Positions 20,764-32,971 of a DNA stretch of 64,000 nucleotides are shown in pieces. Both the position numbers and the translations under genes were made by a program. This DNA comes from Actinernus sp. WN-2022 (lineage: Eukaryota > Cnidaria > Anthozoa > Actiniaria > Actinernidae), in assembly GCA_030867875.1 (NCBI GenBank), contig JAOWCC010001634.1, forward strand, positions 51,494,021 to 51,558,020, given 5' to 3'. Position 1 is the first letter of the stretch, and every line of letters starts with the position of its first letter. The notes under the pieces are model-generated. The model searched no databases and was not told the DNA's origin. It saw only the letters and a list, made by a program, of their open reading frames with translations.

Positions 20764-23700
20764 ATGGAGTCTGTTCAACAGAACATCCAGGAGGACTGGC
20801 AGAACAGAGAATTCATCGAGATTGTATCAGAAGGAATCAAGAAGATAGCTGAATTCCTAAATGACTTCGGTAAGCTGGCGTTATTGATAGGATATGAGGC
20901 GATTGGTTATAAATCATCATAGAGATAGAATCAAGTGACTTAATTTTAGACTTTTATAGTAAGAGGACTGTTGAGTGTTGGAAATATAATTATTATGTAT
21001 GCTGAGCCTGGCATGACAGATACACCGATACAATGTACGAAGATCGTGAGGTTTTATCTTGACACATTTATCGTATTATGTTGTGATTTCTAAATGTAAA
21101 AAACGTATGACATGGTATTTTATGTAACTACATGTACATTTAGTTATAATAAATTTATAATATGTTACCATATCGATCAGTATAAAACCAAAAGCAATCG
21201 AATACACAGTACGATACAAACATGATGTCTCTTCGAATTTAAGATAGTAATAAGAAGATGTATTCCATGTTGTATAAAACAACAACTCGATTACATGTCA
21301 TGCTACACATGCATGGTCCCCCAGACAAGCCACAGGGCATTTGATGAGTGGTTTGCTTCCGATAGTGGGGCATTTGACACACAATGGGGGTAGGGGTTGG
21401 GGTATTTGATCTGGTATTAGAAATGTAATCTTGACACATGCACTACAATGGTGAGAGTCAGTTAACAAATTTCCAGGGAGAGAATATGGCTTTGAAAAGG
21501 CCTGACTGGAGAAGATAAAGTTTGCAGTACTCCCTCTCTTCTCCCCCTTCTCCTTCTTTCCTCCCCCTCCCCTCTTCCTGTTGCACTACTACGTAGGCTA
21601 TTGCTTTGTCTGAAGGATATTTTTGGTGATATCGCCTGAACATACACATTTTACAAGTATGTAACTTCTTACTGTAACATACATTGTACATTGTAGATTA
21701 AAATTTAATCTAGTTTAGCTCATACAAAGAAACCAAATGGATACTCCTAGCAGTAGAAAAAAATGCTATTTTGCCATTTTAGGAAGCATAAAAAAAATTT
21801 AAGGGGGGAGGGCTGGAGGAATCACTAGAAATCAGGAATCACTGGGTATTCACTTGAAATTTTCTTGCCCTTCCCCTGGAGTATAGAAATGATGACCCTC
21901 CCCAAACAAACTACTCCACCTCTTTCCAAGCCACTTCATCACAGTACATACATACATACATACTTTATTTATACACGTAAGAAACCATCAGTAATATACA
22001 TGTTCATTGATGGACTCCAATTCCCAACACGTCGACCATAATGGTTAACTACATGATTGTACACAGTTGGGTGTTTCATGTGCATGTTTTAAGTTTTAAG
22101 AAAACTCATCGGCTGGACGGCATGACCCTACATACATGTAAGCTAAAAACTAATGGCATTCTGAGGTATCGAGCGGAGGGATACCAAAGAGAAAGCAAGG
22201 AATGAAGGAATAACAATTCCGACCATCATAACATTTGACCAACAAGAACGTGTTAATTTGTCAAGATTAGTTAATCCGCTGAATTTGTCGCATGACAAAA
22301 ACAGTCGACATCCAAGCTCTAGCTTTACTAAAGTAAGGTTCACCATATGGAACGCTCAATCTATTAATAAGAAATCTGCAGTAATATGTGATATCATTCA
22401 ATCAAATCGACTGGATATTTTTGCCATTACAGAATTAACCTGGCTTGTTTGTAATACGAATAACTGCTCGCTAGCTGACATTCTACATATGCTAAATGAC
22501 TTTACTGTTATCCACGTCCCAAGGGCAAACGTGAAAGGTGGCGGAGTGGCCGTGTTCTTCCGCAAAAGGTTTAACATAACAATGAACTCCGATAATGTTT
22601 TCAAATCCTTTGAGCTAACGATAACAATGTTCTACAATTATTTCTCCCAACTCATTGAAACACTGACTGATTGCAACCATGCAGCCTCTGATTATTACTG
22701 GGGATTTCAATTTTCATCTGGACAATAATACTAACGCTGAGGCAATTAAATTTATGGACCTTTTGGATTCTGCCAATTTAATCCAGCATGTGTTGGGCCC
22801 TACCCATCGACGGGGTCACACTCTAGATTTGATTATATCAAGAGAGGAGGAAAATTTGATACACGATGTTAAAGTACTACCGGACATTTACTCTGATCAT
22901 CGAGTAATCACCTGCAAACTTAACTGCCCGAAGCTGCCTCTCTCTGATGTTTTCGTGACATATAGATCCACCAAGAATTTGGACCCTGCTAAGCTTCATA
23001 ATGATTTAACTGAATCATTCTTTCAGTCTGACTATTCTGGTATGGATAACATAAACAATCTGGTTAATACTAAATATAATGAAACACTTAAAAACATCGA
23101 CGATACTTAAATGCTCATGTACAAACAAGATGGGTAAAACACCGCCCACACGGTGGTCCTATAAATTTAGAGACTTTAACCTACCCTCTAACTGCTACAT
23201 ACATGTACAGGACTCTATAATTACATCCTTATCAAGGAAAACGTGTGCCCTTGATATAGTGAGAAAATCGTTGTCCACCTGTGAATTTCCAACTTCACTG
23301 AAGAAATCTCAAGTTTGCCCACGGCTGAAGAAAACTAACCTCGACAGCGAGCTGTTCAAGAGTTTTAGACCGGTGGCCAACATTCCTTTCCTGAGTAAAG
23401 TAATTGAAAAGACAACTGCCGTACAGATCGACATACGCTTATTTGAATGCCAATGGATTGTTTCCTTCTGTTCAATCTGCTTATCGGTAAAACCACTCCA
23501 CGGAAACAGCGTTGCTACGTGTAACAAATGACATTTTAAGAACTCTTGATAGTCACCAGGACTTCGTCGTAGTTCTCTTAGATCTCTCGGCTGCCTTTGA
23601 CACACTTGACCATGACGTATTGTTAAGGAGACTCAGGACATACTTTGGATTTACTGGAACAGTACTGGAGTGGTTTACATCTTATCTTTGGGGCTGCTCT

Positions 23701-26700
23701 CAGACAGTTATTATCAGTGATTCTATATCTTCACCACGTGACCTCAAGTATGGCGTTCCACATGGTTCCATACTTGGTCCTCTACTGTTCACTCTCTATA
23801 TAGCACCACTTCAAGATGTGATAAACTCCCACAATTTATGCTGTATGTTCTATGCCGACGATACACAGTTGTACATTACTGTAAATCCTGAAACTCCATC
23901 TACTGCGCTAAACACTCTCCGTGAATGTGCAGAAGCTGTAATCCAATGGAACACTGAAAACATGCTTATATGTAATCCTGGAAAAACGGAAGTAATCCAC
24001 TTTACATCCCGCTTTAAGAATCACCAGACTTCATTCAACAGTTTTTCATTTGCTAACACTATTGTTACAGTCACAGATAAAGTTCATAATTTGGGAGTAA
24101 TATTGGACAAAAAGCTAACCTTTACTAAACACATCAATGAAACATGCAAAAAGGCCACTCTTGCTATTAGATCTATTGGGCGCATTCGCAAATATCTTCC
24201 ATATGATGGTCTCAAGCAATTAGTGAATACTTTTGTTATATCGCGCTTGGTCTACTGTAACAGTCTCTTATATGGGTTGCCAAAATACGAGAAAGACAAA
24301 CTACAAAGAGTTCAAAATACTGCCGCACGTTTGATCACTGGAACAAAATGGTCCTGCACTTATGAATCTTCATTGGTTACCAGTTGATGCACGCATAGAG
24401 TTGAAGATTCTACTTTTAACATATAAGACACTACACGGTCTGTCTCCAAGTTATCTATCTACTCTGGTTGAAGAAAATCGTCCTTCCCGTTCTCTTCGTT
24501 CTTCAAGTCGTTCACTCCTTCATCCTCCATTTCCACCTGTCAGAACTGTCACTTATGGCAAATGTGCCTTCTCCTACTTTGCACCGAAACTATGGAACTC
24601 ACTACCAGATTACATTAAGTCCTCCACTACTATATCAGCCTTTAAATCTGCTCTAAAAACCTTTCTTTTCAAAAGAGTCTATATGACGCAGTGACAGTAG
24701 AGAAGTATTTATATTATGTTGTATGTATATATTTTCTCATATATATCTCTACATGTATACATATATGTATATGTGTATGTATATGTATATCAGTCTGTGT
24801 TTATGTATATGTATTTTACATTACTTCTTATATTAATATATATATATTTAATTTTTTGTAATATAGTTATAGTTATTTTTACTATAGTTATAGCTATTTT
24901 TACTATTTTCTACTTTTTTAATATAGTCTTCTCATACTATATGTAAGTGCATTGAGATTTTTAAATGCGCCATAAAAACCTATAATTAATTATTATTATG
25001 TTCCTCCACTTCACCTGACTCATCTTCAGACTCACTTCCAAACTCGAGAATGATTTCATCCTCACTAGACTCAGAATCATTCTCTTCTGACTGAGAATCA
25101 AAGTCTGAAGTACAGTGTACTCTCTACTTGAGATCTAGATGCAGTAGTTGTGGTATCAATCATAGTAGCATTCTTCAAAACCTGCTCATAAATATGCTGG
25201 CTGATATTGAACAATAATATTTTTTATTCTCCGAAGTGAAGGTGAAAAGCAAAGGATAATATAATAATTGCCCTACATCATTATGACGTCACGGCTTGTT
25301 TATGAGGGGAACAGAATCGACACAAACAATAGAATTTTGAACTAAATCTGCTCTGCTGAGGAAAATTTAACTTTGAATTGTCTTGTTCCAGATATCAGCT
25401 GTATCAATGTTTATCCCATAATATTTACCATATTTGGTGGCTGTTACTGCTATTCTACATTCTACAAAATGCATTTGATAGCGATTTCCTTTGTGTTGTT
25501 GCCATTTTGTCCCCCTCCCACGACCGTGATCCTTAGCATTTAAACAATAGATTGTTTTGATTTGACATCATAATGATATAGGGCAATTAAAATAATTATT
25601 TGTTCAATGTTTTATGTACTTTTATTTTTTTCATTACCATCCCCCTTTCAAGTACAACAATTCCGACCCCCCCCCCCCCCCCTCTAAAAATAAATGCTTA
25701 CTTAGGGGAAAAAAAAGTTGTCAAGTACCATTTTTGAAAATACCAACCTTAGATTTTGGCTACTTCTGAAGACAGAAATTGAAGAAAAATGCAAACTTTT
25801 TCAACAAGAATTAAAGAATTTGGATCTTTCTTCAGGGAGCACATAAATTTATACTTTCTTTATCAGTATGAGAAAATGTGGGATATTCTCAGGAATTGAG
25901 CCAGAAATTGAGCCAGAAGGGACAACTTAATGGCCAAAGCGGGTCAATTTGACCATTATTGTATTTTTTCAAGGGACAAAGGCATTTTTAAAGCGGGAAT
26001 GCCGCAATGGTGCAGCCTGACTCATTCCCTGTATTCTGTAGCACTTTGTACCATAAACCAGCAGAGAGCTGCACGCTTTGTGTGTAACCCACTGATTGTA
26101 TCCTGTGCCTGATATCCCATAAGGGAGTTTGCATAGGTAACTATTTAGATTTAGAATCATTATTGTTGTCATCATCAATGTTCATCAAACTTAATATTAT
26201 TAATATATAATAATAGTAATAATAATAATAATGGTTTAATTAACAGATCCAACTACAAAAATAAGGTGGCTCTTCCCTGTTAATATAAATTTAAAATGAA
26301 GATAAGAAATACACATGTACAAGACTAGTGTGAATAAGATAAAATTGGATAAAAGTAAAAGTAAAGAAAATAAACATTATGCAATGCACATAGATATTTT
26401 GTGAAACTGTGTATGGTAAATCCCATTTCTCAAGTGAGTATGCAAGTTTTTTTTTGTTATTATGGAAAGAAAATTTTGTTTCTTGATATAAATAATATAA
26501 TAAACAACTTATTAGTCTGCTAAACATCTAATATGGCTGTTTATTTTTACTTGTCTTTCATATTTTGGTAAAGGCTTGTCAAAATGCGAATGATTCATAA
26601 AAATACACATAGTAGATCCAACTAATAACCCCTATTTATCATTATCAGATATATCATGCAGATCCAAGTTAGCAAAATTGAATGAGAAAATGACAGCACT

Positions 26701-27103
26701 TGAACTGAAGGTGGAATATATTGAAGCAAGGGTGAGTACACTGCTGTGAACTCAAGATAAAATAAACGTACATGTAATTTCCACTGTCACAGACACAGTT
26801 TGATTCTAAAGGTGTATGTTCCCATTTCCTACATTGAAAAAATAGGTCCCATTTGCAAACAAAGATGACCATATGATTATATATACATGTGTTCTTTACT
26901 TGAAATTTACTTGAATCAGCCAAGCACTAATCCATGATACAGTGTGATCCATGGTTCGATTTTCCAAGGTTCCTTTTTTGTACATTTTGAGTCAAAATAA
27001 ATGTTAAAGACTTGTGGTATGTTTATCGAGATATTTAAATGCACAAACAAGTATTTTTAAATTTTATTTTTTACAGGTAACCAAAGGAGAAACTCTTTCC
27101 TAA
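20764..27103 (+). CDS. BRK1: BRICK1, subunit of the WAVE/SCAR actin regulatory complex
   Basis: Exons 20764..20869, 26649..26731 and 27077..27103 join in phases 1 and 0 to give 71 residues (human BRK1 has 75). Exon 1 gives [20 protein letters not shown] and KIAEFLNDF; exon 2 [20 protein letters not shown] and EYIEAR; exon 3 VTKGETLS and a TAA stop. These correspond segment by segment to human BRK1. The protein is a small helical coiled-coil subunit that stabilises the pentameric WAVE complex, which relays Rac signals to Arp2/3. A Met upstream in the same frame (20695) exists, but the inner ATG matches the family length. Intron 1 (5.8 kb) holds a LINE and a MITE. An AATAAA at about 27396 could end the transcript. 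Confidence 0.95.
20925..21935. other. BRK1 intron 1, no clear feature
   Basis: A/T-rich sequence without convincing coding potential. A pyrimidine/purine-rich stretch lies at 21530-21590. Confidence 0.4.
21943..22140 (-). repeat. Probable LINE 3' end with (TATG)n tail
   Basis: Read on the minus strand, the segment ends in ATAAA followed by several TATG units (CATACATACATACATAC on the plus strand). This is the way many LINEs of this group end, and no ORF remains. Confidence 0.45.
22160..24995 (+). mobile_element. CR1/L2-type LINE with endonuclease and reverse transcriptase, frameshifted
   Basis: The endonuclease has [20 protein letters not shown] and YSDHRVI. The RT has [32 protein letters not shown] and the catalytic [12 protein letters not shown]. 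The end of the ORF gives [18 protein letters not shown] sequence at about 24590. Frame changes occur near 22640, 23100, 23520 and 24360, and the RT finger region is shortened. The tail (24716-24990) is a T/A-rich stretch and ATTATTATT-like repeats. It sits in BRK1 intron 1 in the same direction as the gene. Confidence 0.85.
23512..24387 (+). pseudogene. LINE reverse transcriptase catalytic region
   Basis: The longest open block of the LINE, 291 residues, with [11 protein letters not shown] (first catalytic Asp), [13 protein letters not shown] and [10 protein letters not shown] (Asp pair). It ends in [14 protein letters not shown] and [14 protein letters not shown]. The core residues are intact, but the upstream and downstream frames are broken. 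Confidence 0.82.
25015..25120 (-). other. Short acidic coding-like segment
   Basis: The minus strand reads [20 protein letters not shown] and [12 protein letters not shown], a run of Glu, Asp and Ser such as is found in the acidic regions of nuclear or transposon proteins. No start, stop or splice context could be fixed. Confidence 0.3.
25266..25588. mobile_element. MITE of about 320 bp
   Basis: Terminal inverted repeats of 26 bp with AATTGCCCTA(C/T)ATCATTAT and TGACGTCA/TGATGTCA. The interior is non-coding. Located in BRK1 intron 1. Confidence 0.7.
26099..26150. repeat. Dispersed repeat fragment, second copy at 53.1 kb
   Basis: TCCTGTGCCTGATATCCCAT and GAGTTTGCA(T/C)AG(G/T)TA are shared with 53077-53127, 27 kb away. 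It is probably a fragment of an interspersed element; the family is unknown. Confidence 0.55.
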
Positions 27104-28345
27104 ACCTAAAGCATGTTAGACAAATTCAGCAGAAGATTATACAGTCATCACAGAGACAATTGAAACTATGCATACATGTACATAACATGAGCAAGAGAAG
27201 GGACATTATCCCATTTGCAAATGACTTGGTGTTGCTGAACATATTGTTTTAAAGAAAAGCTTTGTATTGGGATAATGTTAAATGAAGACATTTTATGACA
27301 CTCTTTTGATGCACTGTAAAATAGGAAATAGGAAATGCAGTCCCTGATGCTACAATCACAGACAAAATGACTCTCTCTTTTAGAGACCATTCTTTAAATA
27401 AACCTCCCTCTCCTCTTCAATGTTATTTTAGGTGCACATTCAATTTGAAACTCTCTCTACCAACATAATTAATGGGTTTGGGAAGGTTCAGCTGTTTTAA
27501 TTTTGTGTCCAGTATTTTTTTTCTTCTCATATAATAATTCTTATTTTTGTTGAGTATCTCGACAATTATGTCTGTGATTGTAGACTTTCGAAAAATTATG
27601 GTCAAACACAGAATAATTGTAATTGGCCATACAAATTCAATAGTATGATATATCTTGCATTTCTGTGTCAGTTTTGTGGGAAACTAAATAATACTTGAAT
27701 GTTTTATGATTTGTGTCTGGCTGGTTATTTAAATATGTTTTTAAATGCTTTTATTTTAATTTAGATATGTCAAAATTAATTGTTTTCTGTCAATTAACAA
27801 TTACCTGGAATCTGAAAACCTTGAACTAATGTAGCACATTTAAAAGGGTTTATAAGTTTAATTCTTACCCAATGCACGATTAAAAGTAAATTACATAAAG
27901 TGATACTGTGAACATGTTACGTTCGAACCTTTGTTTAAGCCCTGCCCTAACTTAGACACTGAAGCACTGATGAATTTTTGAAATCTTCAATGGACTTGCT
28001 CTTTTAATTTCTGGATTTGACAAAGCTCCATCCATCAAGTTTTGATTGACATACTGAGCGTAACGTCACGTGTACTCAACGTAATGCAGCATTTCAGTTT
28101 ACAGATTGGGTTATTTTTAGGATTGGTTTCCCGTGAGTTCGAGTCCGCTACTGAGCCAATCACAAGCGTTTGCGTAATTTTAATTCAAATGATTAATGAT
28201 TTTGCTGCCATAGTTGCATGGTTGACCAAGCAAGAGGAGCTAATGATACATATTTTCTTAACAACATCCCGCGATGAAAGCGAATAGTGAGAAATAAAAT
28301 CTAAAAATATTGCTGTCTGGGAAAATGCTACATCACGAATATACA
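27104..28345. other. BRK1 3' region and intergenic sequence
   Basis: The first part is probably the BRK1 3' untranslated region (AATAAA at about 27396). The rest shows no supported feature. Confidence 0.4.
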
Positions 28346-28350
28346 CGGGG

Positions 28351-28636
28351 AATATTTAACAATTAGACCCGCAGCCCGAATTGGGCTATGAGTCAATAAT
28401 GGGCTATTTAACTCATAGCCCATGAGGGCGAGAGGTCTAATTGTTTTAGTATAAACTAACTAGTCGGACAGTAGAAAATAATAGAAAGAAACAAATTGAA
28501 GTTGAAAACATGTTATTATTTCGTAAAAATGCGTGCGGTTTTTCTCTTCCATGGGCTATCACAAATAGACCAATAGTAGGGTAGCCAATCAGAATGCAGG
28601 ATTTGTAATAGTCCACAAGTTGGTTCATACTAAAAA
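28351..28636. mobile_element. MITE copy 1 of a nearby pair
   Basis: Starts ATTTAACAATTAGACC and ends GGTTCATACTAAAA. It contains GGGCTAT/ATAGCCC inverted motifs and CTAACTAGTCGGACAGTAGA. A second copy lies 230 bp downstream in the same direction. Confidence 0.7.
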
Positions 28637-28641
28637 TACAA

Positions 28642-28807
28642 CAACCTATTTGTGGCGTCGAAATATGCCCTGATAATGATATTCCTGATCCGAGAAGAGA
28701 ACAGTTCCCGAAAGCGAAGCTCGAGGGAAACTGTGAGCATCGAGGATCAGATAATGTCCAAGGACAAAAATCAGGGCAGATTTCGACGCCACAATGGAGG
28801 TTATTGT
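28642..28807. mobile_element. Hairpin element between the two MITE copies
   Basis: The arms carry CAACCTATTTGTGGCGTCGA and its complement, ending at AGGTTATTG; ATCAGGGCA and TGCCCTGAT also pair. About 165 bp. Not related to the flanking copies. Confidence 0.65.
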
Positions 28808-28863
28808 TCTTATCATCCTTCAAATATTTTCTTTGACACGCACTTATACGCTCACAGGGGGTG

Positions 28864-29165
28864 TATATTTAACAATTAAATCCGCAGCCCTCATGGGCTA
28901 CGGGTCAATAGCCCATGAGGCGCAGCCGAATGGGCTATTTAACTCGTAGCCCATGAGGGCGATAGGTCTAATTGTTTTAGTATAAACTAACTAGTCGGAC
29001 AGTAGAAATAATAGAAAGAAACAAATTGAAGTTGAAAAAAATATATTATTTCGTGAAAATGCGTGCGGTTTTTCTCCACCATGGGCTATCACTAATAGAC
29101 CTATAGTAGCATAGCCAATCAGAATGCAGGATTTGTAATAGTCCACTAGTTGGTTTATACTAAAA
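28864..29165. mobile_element. MITE copy 2 of a nearby pair
   Basis: The same sequence as 28351..28636 with small changes and a longer GGGCTA/TAGCCC block near its start. It shares AGAATGCAGGATTTGTAATA near the right end. Confidence 0.7.
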
Positions 29166-29170
29166 AGAGG

Positions 29171-29308
29171 TTATTACACGGAAAGTTGTGTAATACGGTT
29201 GGGTATTTTTACGAGTCAGTTTTATTTTTTCGAGCCTGAAAGACGAGAAAAAATAAAATTGACGAGAAAAAATTCCCAGCCGTATTACACAACTTTTCGT
29301 GTAATAAA
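29171..29308. mobile_element. Palindromic MITE
   Basis: TTATTACACGGAAAGTTGTG at the left pairs with CACAACTTTTCGTGTAATAA at the right, and inner arms TTTTATTTTTTCG/CGAGAAAAAATAAAA also pair. About 138 bp. Confidence 0.72.
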
Positions 29309-29312
29309 TTGT

Positions 29313-29577
29313 TTATTATACGACAGCTAACATGAACAAAAAAAAATTGTTTTCGCTTACCTTACTGCTCTGTTTGAAGAAAATCTCGACAGAAGAACAT
29401 CTCAGCCTCAGTTGAAGTCCAATGTCGGCGGCGAGCGCGCACTGGAAAAAGTTTTTTTCGCGCGCTAAAAGCTGATTGGTTGTTACCCAAACAGCCCATT
29501 TCGATTGGGTCGCGTTGCAAACCTGTTCTTGACCCGTGTCCGTATTTGCACTCGAAAACGTCAAGTCGTATAATAAT
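29313..29577. mobile_element. Short TIR element abutting a LINE
   Basis: ATTATACGAC at the left and GTCGTATAAT at the right delimit about 265 bp of non-coding sequence. The LINE begins within about 20 bp of its right end. Confidence 0.5.
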
Positions 29578-29599
29578 ACCTCGTAACATTGCCCAAATA

Positions 29600-30913
29600 T
29601 GGTCATGTCACCCTCAATATGGCGGAGGTGTCTGTATTTATGTAAGGAAATCAATAACGTTTACTGAAAGATCTGATTTAGTGCCTGAAAACCTTGAAGC
29701 AGTATGCTTGGAAATAAACAAACCAAAGAGTAGACCGTTCGTTATATCTTCGATTTATAGACCCCCTAGCGCACCTGTTGAAATGTTCCTGAGCATTGAG
29801 CAGCTGATTGGGCTAGTGGACAATGAAGATAAGGAAATTTACATTTTAGGCGATTTAAATTGTAACTTGCTCAACTTGACAAATCCATATGCCCAAAAAC
29901 TCTGCTCGATTATGGAGTTATACCAGCTTTCGCAGCTGATCGCTAAACCAACCAGAATAACTGAAAATACATCTTCGTTATTAGATGTTTTTATTACTTC
30001 TTCGCCAGAAAAAATAACACACTCAGATGCTGTCAGTGTTGGTTTTAGCGATCATAGCTTAATTTATGCGATACGCAAAATTAATTCCACCCCAAAAGTT
30101 AATACAATGAAGAAAATAGAATTCCGTAATTTCAAAAGCTTTAACAGTGAAAGATTTCTGGCGGACTTATATGGCAAACCCTGGGAACTAGTTGATAGAG
30201 AAGAAAATGTAGATGCAATGTGGGCACAATGGAAGGCATTGTTTCTTGAAGTGCTCGACAGACACGCCCCAGTCAAATCAAAAAGAGTACGCAATCAATC
30301 GAATATTCCCTGGATAACAAAGGATATCAGGGAAAAAATGTTTGAAAGAGATCGTCTAAAACGTATAGCAATTATAAGAAACAACGAAGGCGATTGGGCA
30401 CTTTACAAGTCTTCCCGAAATAGTGTCAACATTGCACTACGTAAAGCCAAAGTCGAATATTATGCTACACAAATAGAAAAACAGAGGGATGATCCAAAAA
30501 GGGCCTGGAAAACTATAAATGATATTCTTGGGCGAAAACAGCAAGAGAGTTCAATTAATGAGGTTAAATTAGGAGACTGTTCTGTTACATCGTCAGAGGA
30601 TATAGCTGAACATTTTAATGAATATTTTACGAATATAGGCCCAAAGCTTGCTGAAACTATAGACACCAATGGTTCTAACCATAAAGATTTCATTAAAGAA
30701 GTTAAAAGCAAGTTTTATTTTAGAACCATTAGTACGTCTAGAGTTTTCAAGCTGCTTAATTCCCTATCTGTATCCAAAGCCACTGGAATGGATAAAATTT
30801 CGGCTAAAGTACTCCGATTAGCAGCCCCAGTAATTTCACAACCACTAATGAAAATTTTCAACAAATCCATTATATCACACTCAAACTGTACCATCAGAAT
30901 GGAAATTAGCTAG
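29600..30913 (+). pseudogene. LINE endonuclease and RT N-terminal part
   Basis: One open frame of more than 430 residues covering the C-terminal half of the APE-type endonuclease (GDLNCN, SDHSLIY), a linker with PWITKDIREKMFERDRL, and the first RT block (KATGMDKISAKVLRLAA). It loses frame at about 30890, just before EWKLARVIPLHKKG. Confidence 0.82.
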
Positions 30914-32269
30914 AGTGATTCCACTCCACAAAAAAGGCCCTCGAAATATGCTTGATAATTATAGGCCAATCTCAATACTTCCAGTAATAAGCAAAATATA
31001 TGAAAAAATCTTACATGAGCAATTAATGGAATATATAACTGCGCAGGATCTATTGTCTGAACATCAATTCGGATTCCGACGGTTCCATTCTACTGCGTCT
31101 GCGTTGCTGGACTGTACTAATGAATGGTATATCAACATGGATCGAGGCCTTTACAACCTAGTAATCTTTCTTGATCTAAAAAAGGCGTTTGATACCGTAA
31201 ATCATGAGATCCTCTTGGATAAACTCATGGCTTACGGTATCAAAGGACATGCCTTAGGCCTTATGAAATCTTACTTAAACAATAGAGAGCAAACTTGCCA
31301 GGTTAACGGCAGGCTCTCTGGTCATAGAAAAGTAATCTGTGGAATCCCTCATGGTCAATTCTCGGTCCACTTCTGTTCATACTATATATTAATGATTTGC
31401 CAAACTGTCTCGAGCATACTACCCCTAGGTTGTTTGCAGATGATACGAGCCTAACGGCTGTTGGCAAGTCAGTTAGTGAAGCTGAAGTGGTCCTGAATCA
31501 TGACCTTAGTAATGTTAAAAAATGGCTATCAGCTAACAAATTAAGCCTGAATATAGCCAAAACAGAGTACACTTTGATTGGATCAAGACCCAAAATACAA
31601 AATATTGCCACAGAACCTAATGTTCTTATTGCCGTTGACCCAGTCAAACGAGTCAATGATTGCAAGATACTCGGTGTACACATAGACGAATTTCTAACAT
31701 GGGAAAAACACATCGATGACATAGCCAAGAAAGTCTCATCGGGAATTGGGGCAATAAAAAAGCTCAGGGAATTTGTAGACCGTGATACGCTAGTATGCGT
31801 TTATAATGCCCTTGTGCAACCCCACTTCGACTATTGTTGCGAGGTGTGGGACACATTGGGAAGCATACTATCACAGCGTCTGCAGAAACTTCAAAACAGG
31901 TGCGCTAGGGTGATTATGAAGCGTCCGAACGAAGCTGGGCAATCTGAAATAGCTCTCCGCTCATTGGGTTGGATCACACTTGAGGAGCGGAGAGCTAAAA
32001 TTAAGGCTGGACTCATGTTCAAAATAATCAACAATTTGGCACCTCAACGGCTCTCTAGCATCTTCAGTGACTCGTATGCAGTCAATTGCAACTACGACCT
32101 GCGGAATACACGTAAAAAAGTTTCCATTCCTCTTCCTAAAACTGAATTTCTAAAAAAGAGCCTTAGTTACAATGGAGCCAAAATATGGAATGAATTACCT
32201 ATAGAATTAAGAACCTCTCAGTCATTAGCCCAGTTTCGCTCAAAGATTTCCCCCGGCCTATTAGCGTAA
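30900..32269 (+). pseudogene. LINE reverse transcriptase, catalytic and C-terminal part
   Basis: Covers RT blocks with NYRPISILPVISKIYEKIL, FLDLKKAFDTVNHEIL and LFADDTSL (catalytic Asp residues present), then KLSLNIAKTEYTLIGSRP and the C-terminal region with RCARVIMKRPNEAGQSEIAL. One base is missing in GIPHG(S)ILGPLLF at about 31356. Otherwise open to the stop at 32269. Confidence 0.82.
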
Positions 32270-32619
32270 TTATATGCATTAGTATCTAAATATAGTAGTT
32301 AGCAGTTTATAGTAGTATTTATAGTAGTATTTATCATAGATTGACATGTATTAGGTTAGTTTTTAACTTAGAACATTATCTTATTTATATGAGTAGTGCA
32401 CGCCCCTTCTGGAAATCAGCTTCTAGTTGTGAGGGTGCTGCGTGTGTTTAAATAAAGTTGATCTCATCTCTCAATATCTGTCACCTACCATGATAGATAT
32501 CCTGCGATATCTGCCATCCGAACGAATTTAACAGTTATTTTTGTTTCTACGAGATTTTCAATACATTTTTCATGGTAAATCCACTCGCAAATATTAATAT
32601 TATTTATGTATATATTACC

Positions 32620-32960
32620 CAAATAGTACGCGCGCTCTGATTGACTTATAGACTCAAAAATCTATGGTCTATTGTGCCGGTAAACACACAGAAATCGGCA
32701 CAACTGCTTGCGTTGTGTCATAGTTATATCATAAAAGCAATAGACCACGAATTCCAATGTGTTTATTGGCGAATTAAAGCACGCGGGATGTTGGGAGAAC
32801 ACAAGAAATGCTTGAAAATCACGCGCCTTTGGCTTCAAGCATTTCTTGTGTTCTCCCAACATCCCGCGTGCTTTATTTCGCCAGTAAACACATTGAAATA
32901 TGTGGTCTATTGCTTAAATATAGCGCTATTTTCAATACACATTGCCCAATAGCGCTTTAC
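32620..32960. mobile_element. Hairpin-bearing non-autonomous element, copy 1
   Basis: A near-perfect hairpin (32755-32897) with arms of about 60 bp, including AGCACGCGGGATGTTGGGAG and AACACAAGAAATGCTTGAA, is preceded by a unique part with GTGCCGGTAAACACACAGAA. A second copy, inverted, lies at 61082-61385. Confidence 0.72.
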
Positions 32961-32971
32961 AAATGTAAACT

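Larger units (their letters stand above)
29595..32470 (+). mobile_element. CR1/L2-group LINE, nearly intact, 5'-truncated
   Basis: Begins inside the endonuclease (QYGGGVCIYVRKS), with LGDLNCNLL and VGFSDHSLIYA, and runs through a full RT: IPLHKKGPRNMLDNYRPISI, FLDLKKAFDTVNHEIL, GIPHG, LFADDTSLTA. The C-terminal end is at 32269. Only two single-base frame breaks are seen, near 30890 and 31356, so this copy is much younger than the LINE at 22-25 kb. The 3' end has AATAAAG then TTGATCTCATCTC at about 32460. Confidence 0.88.
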
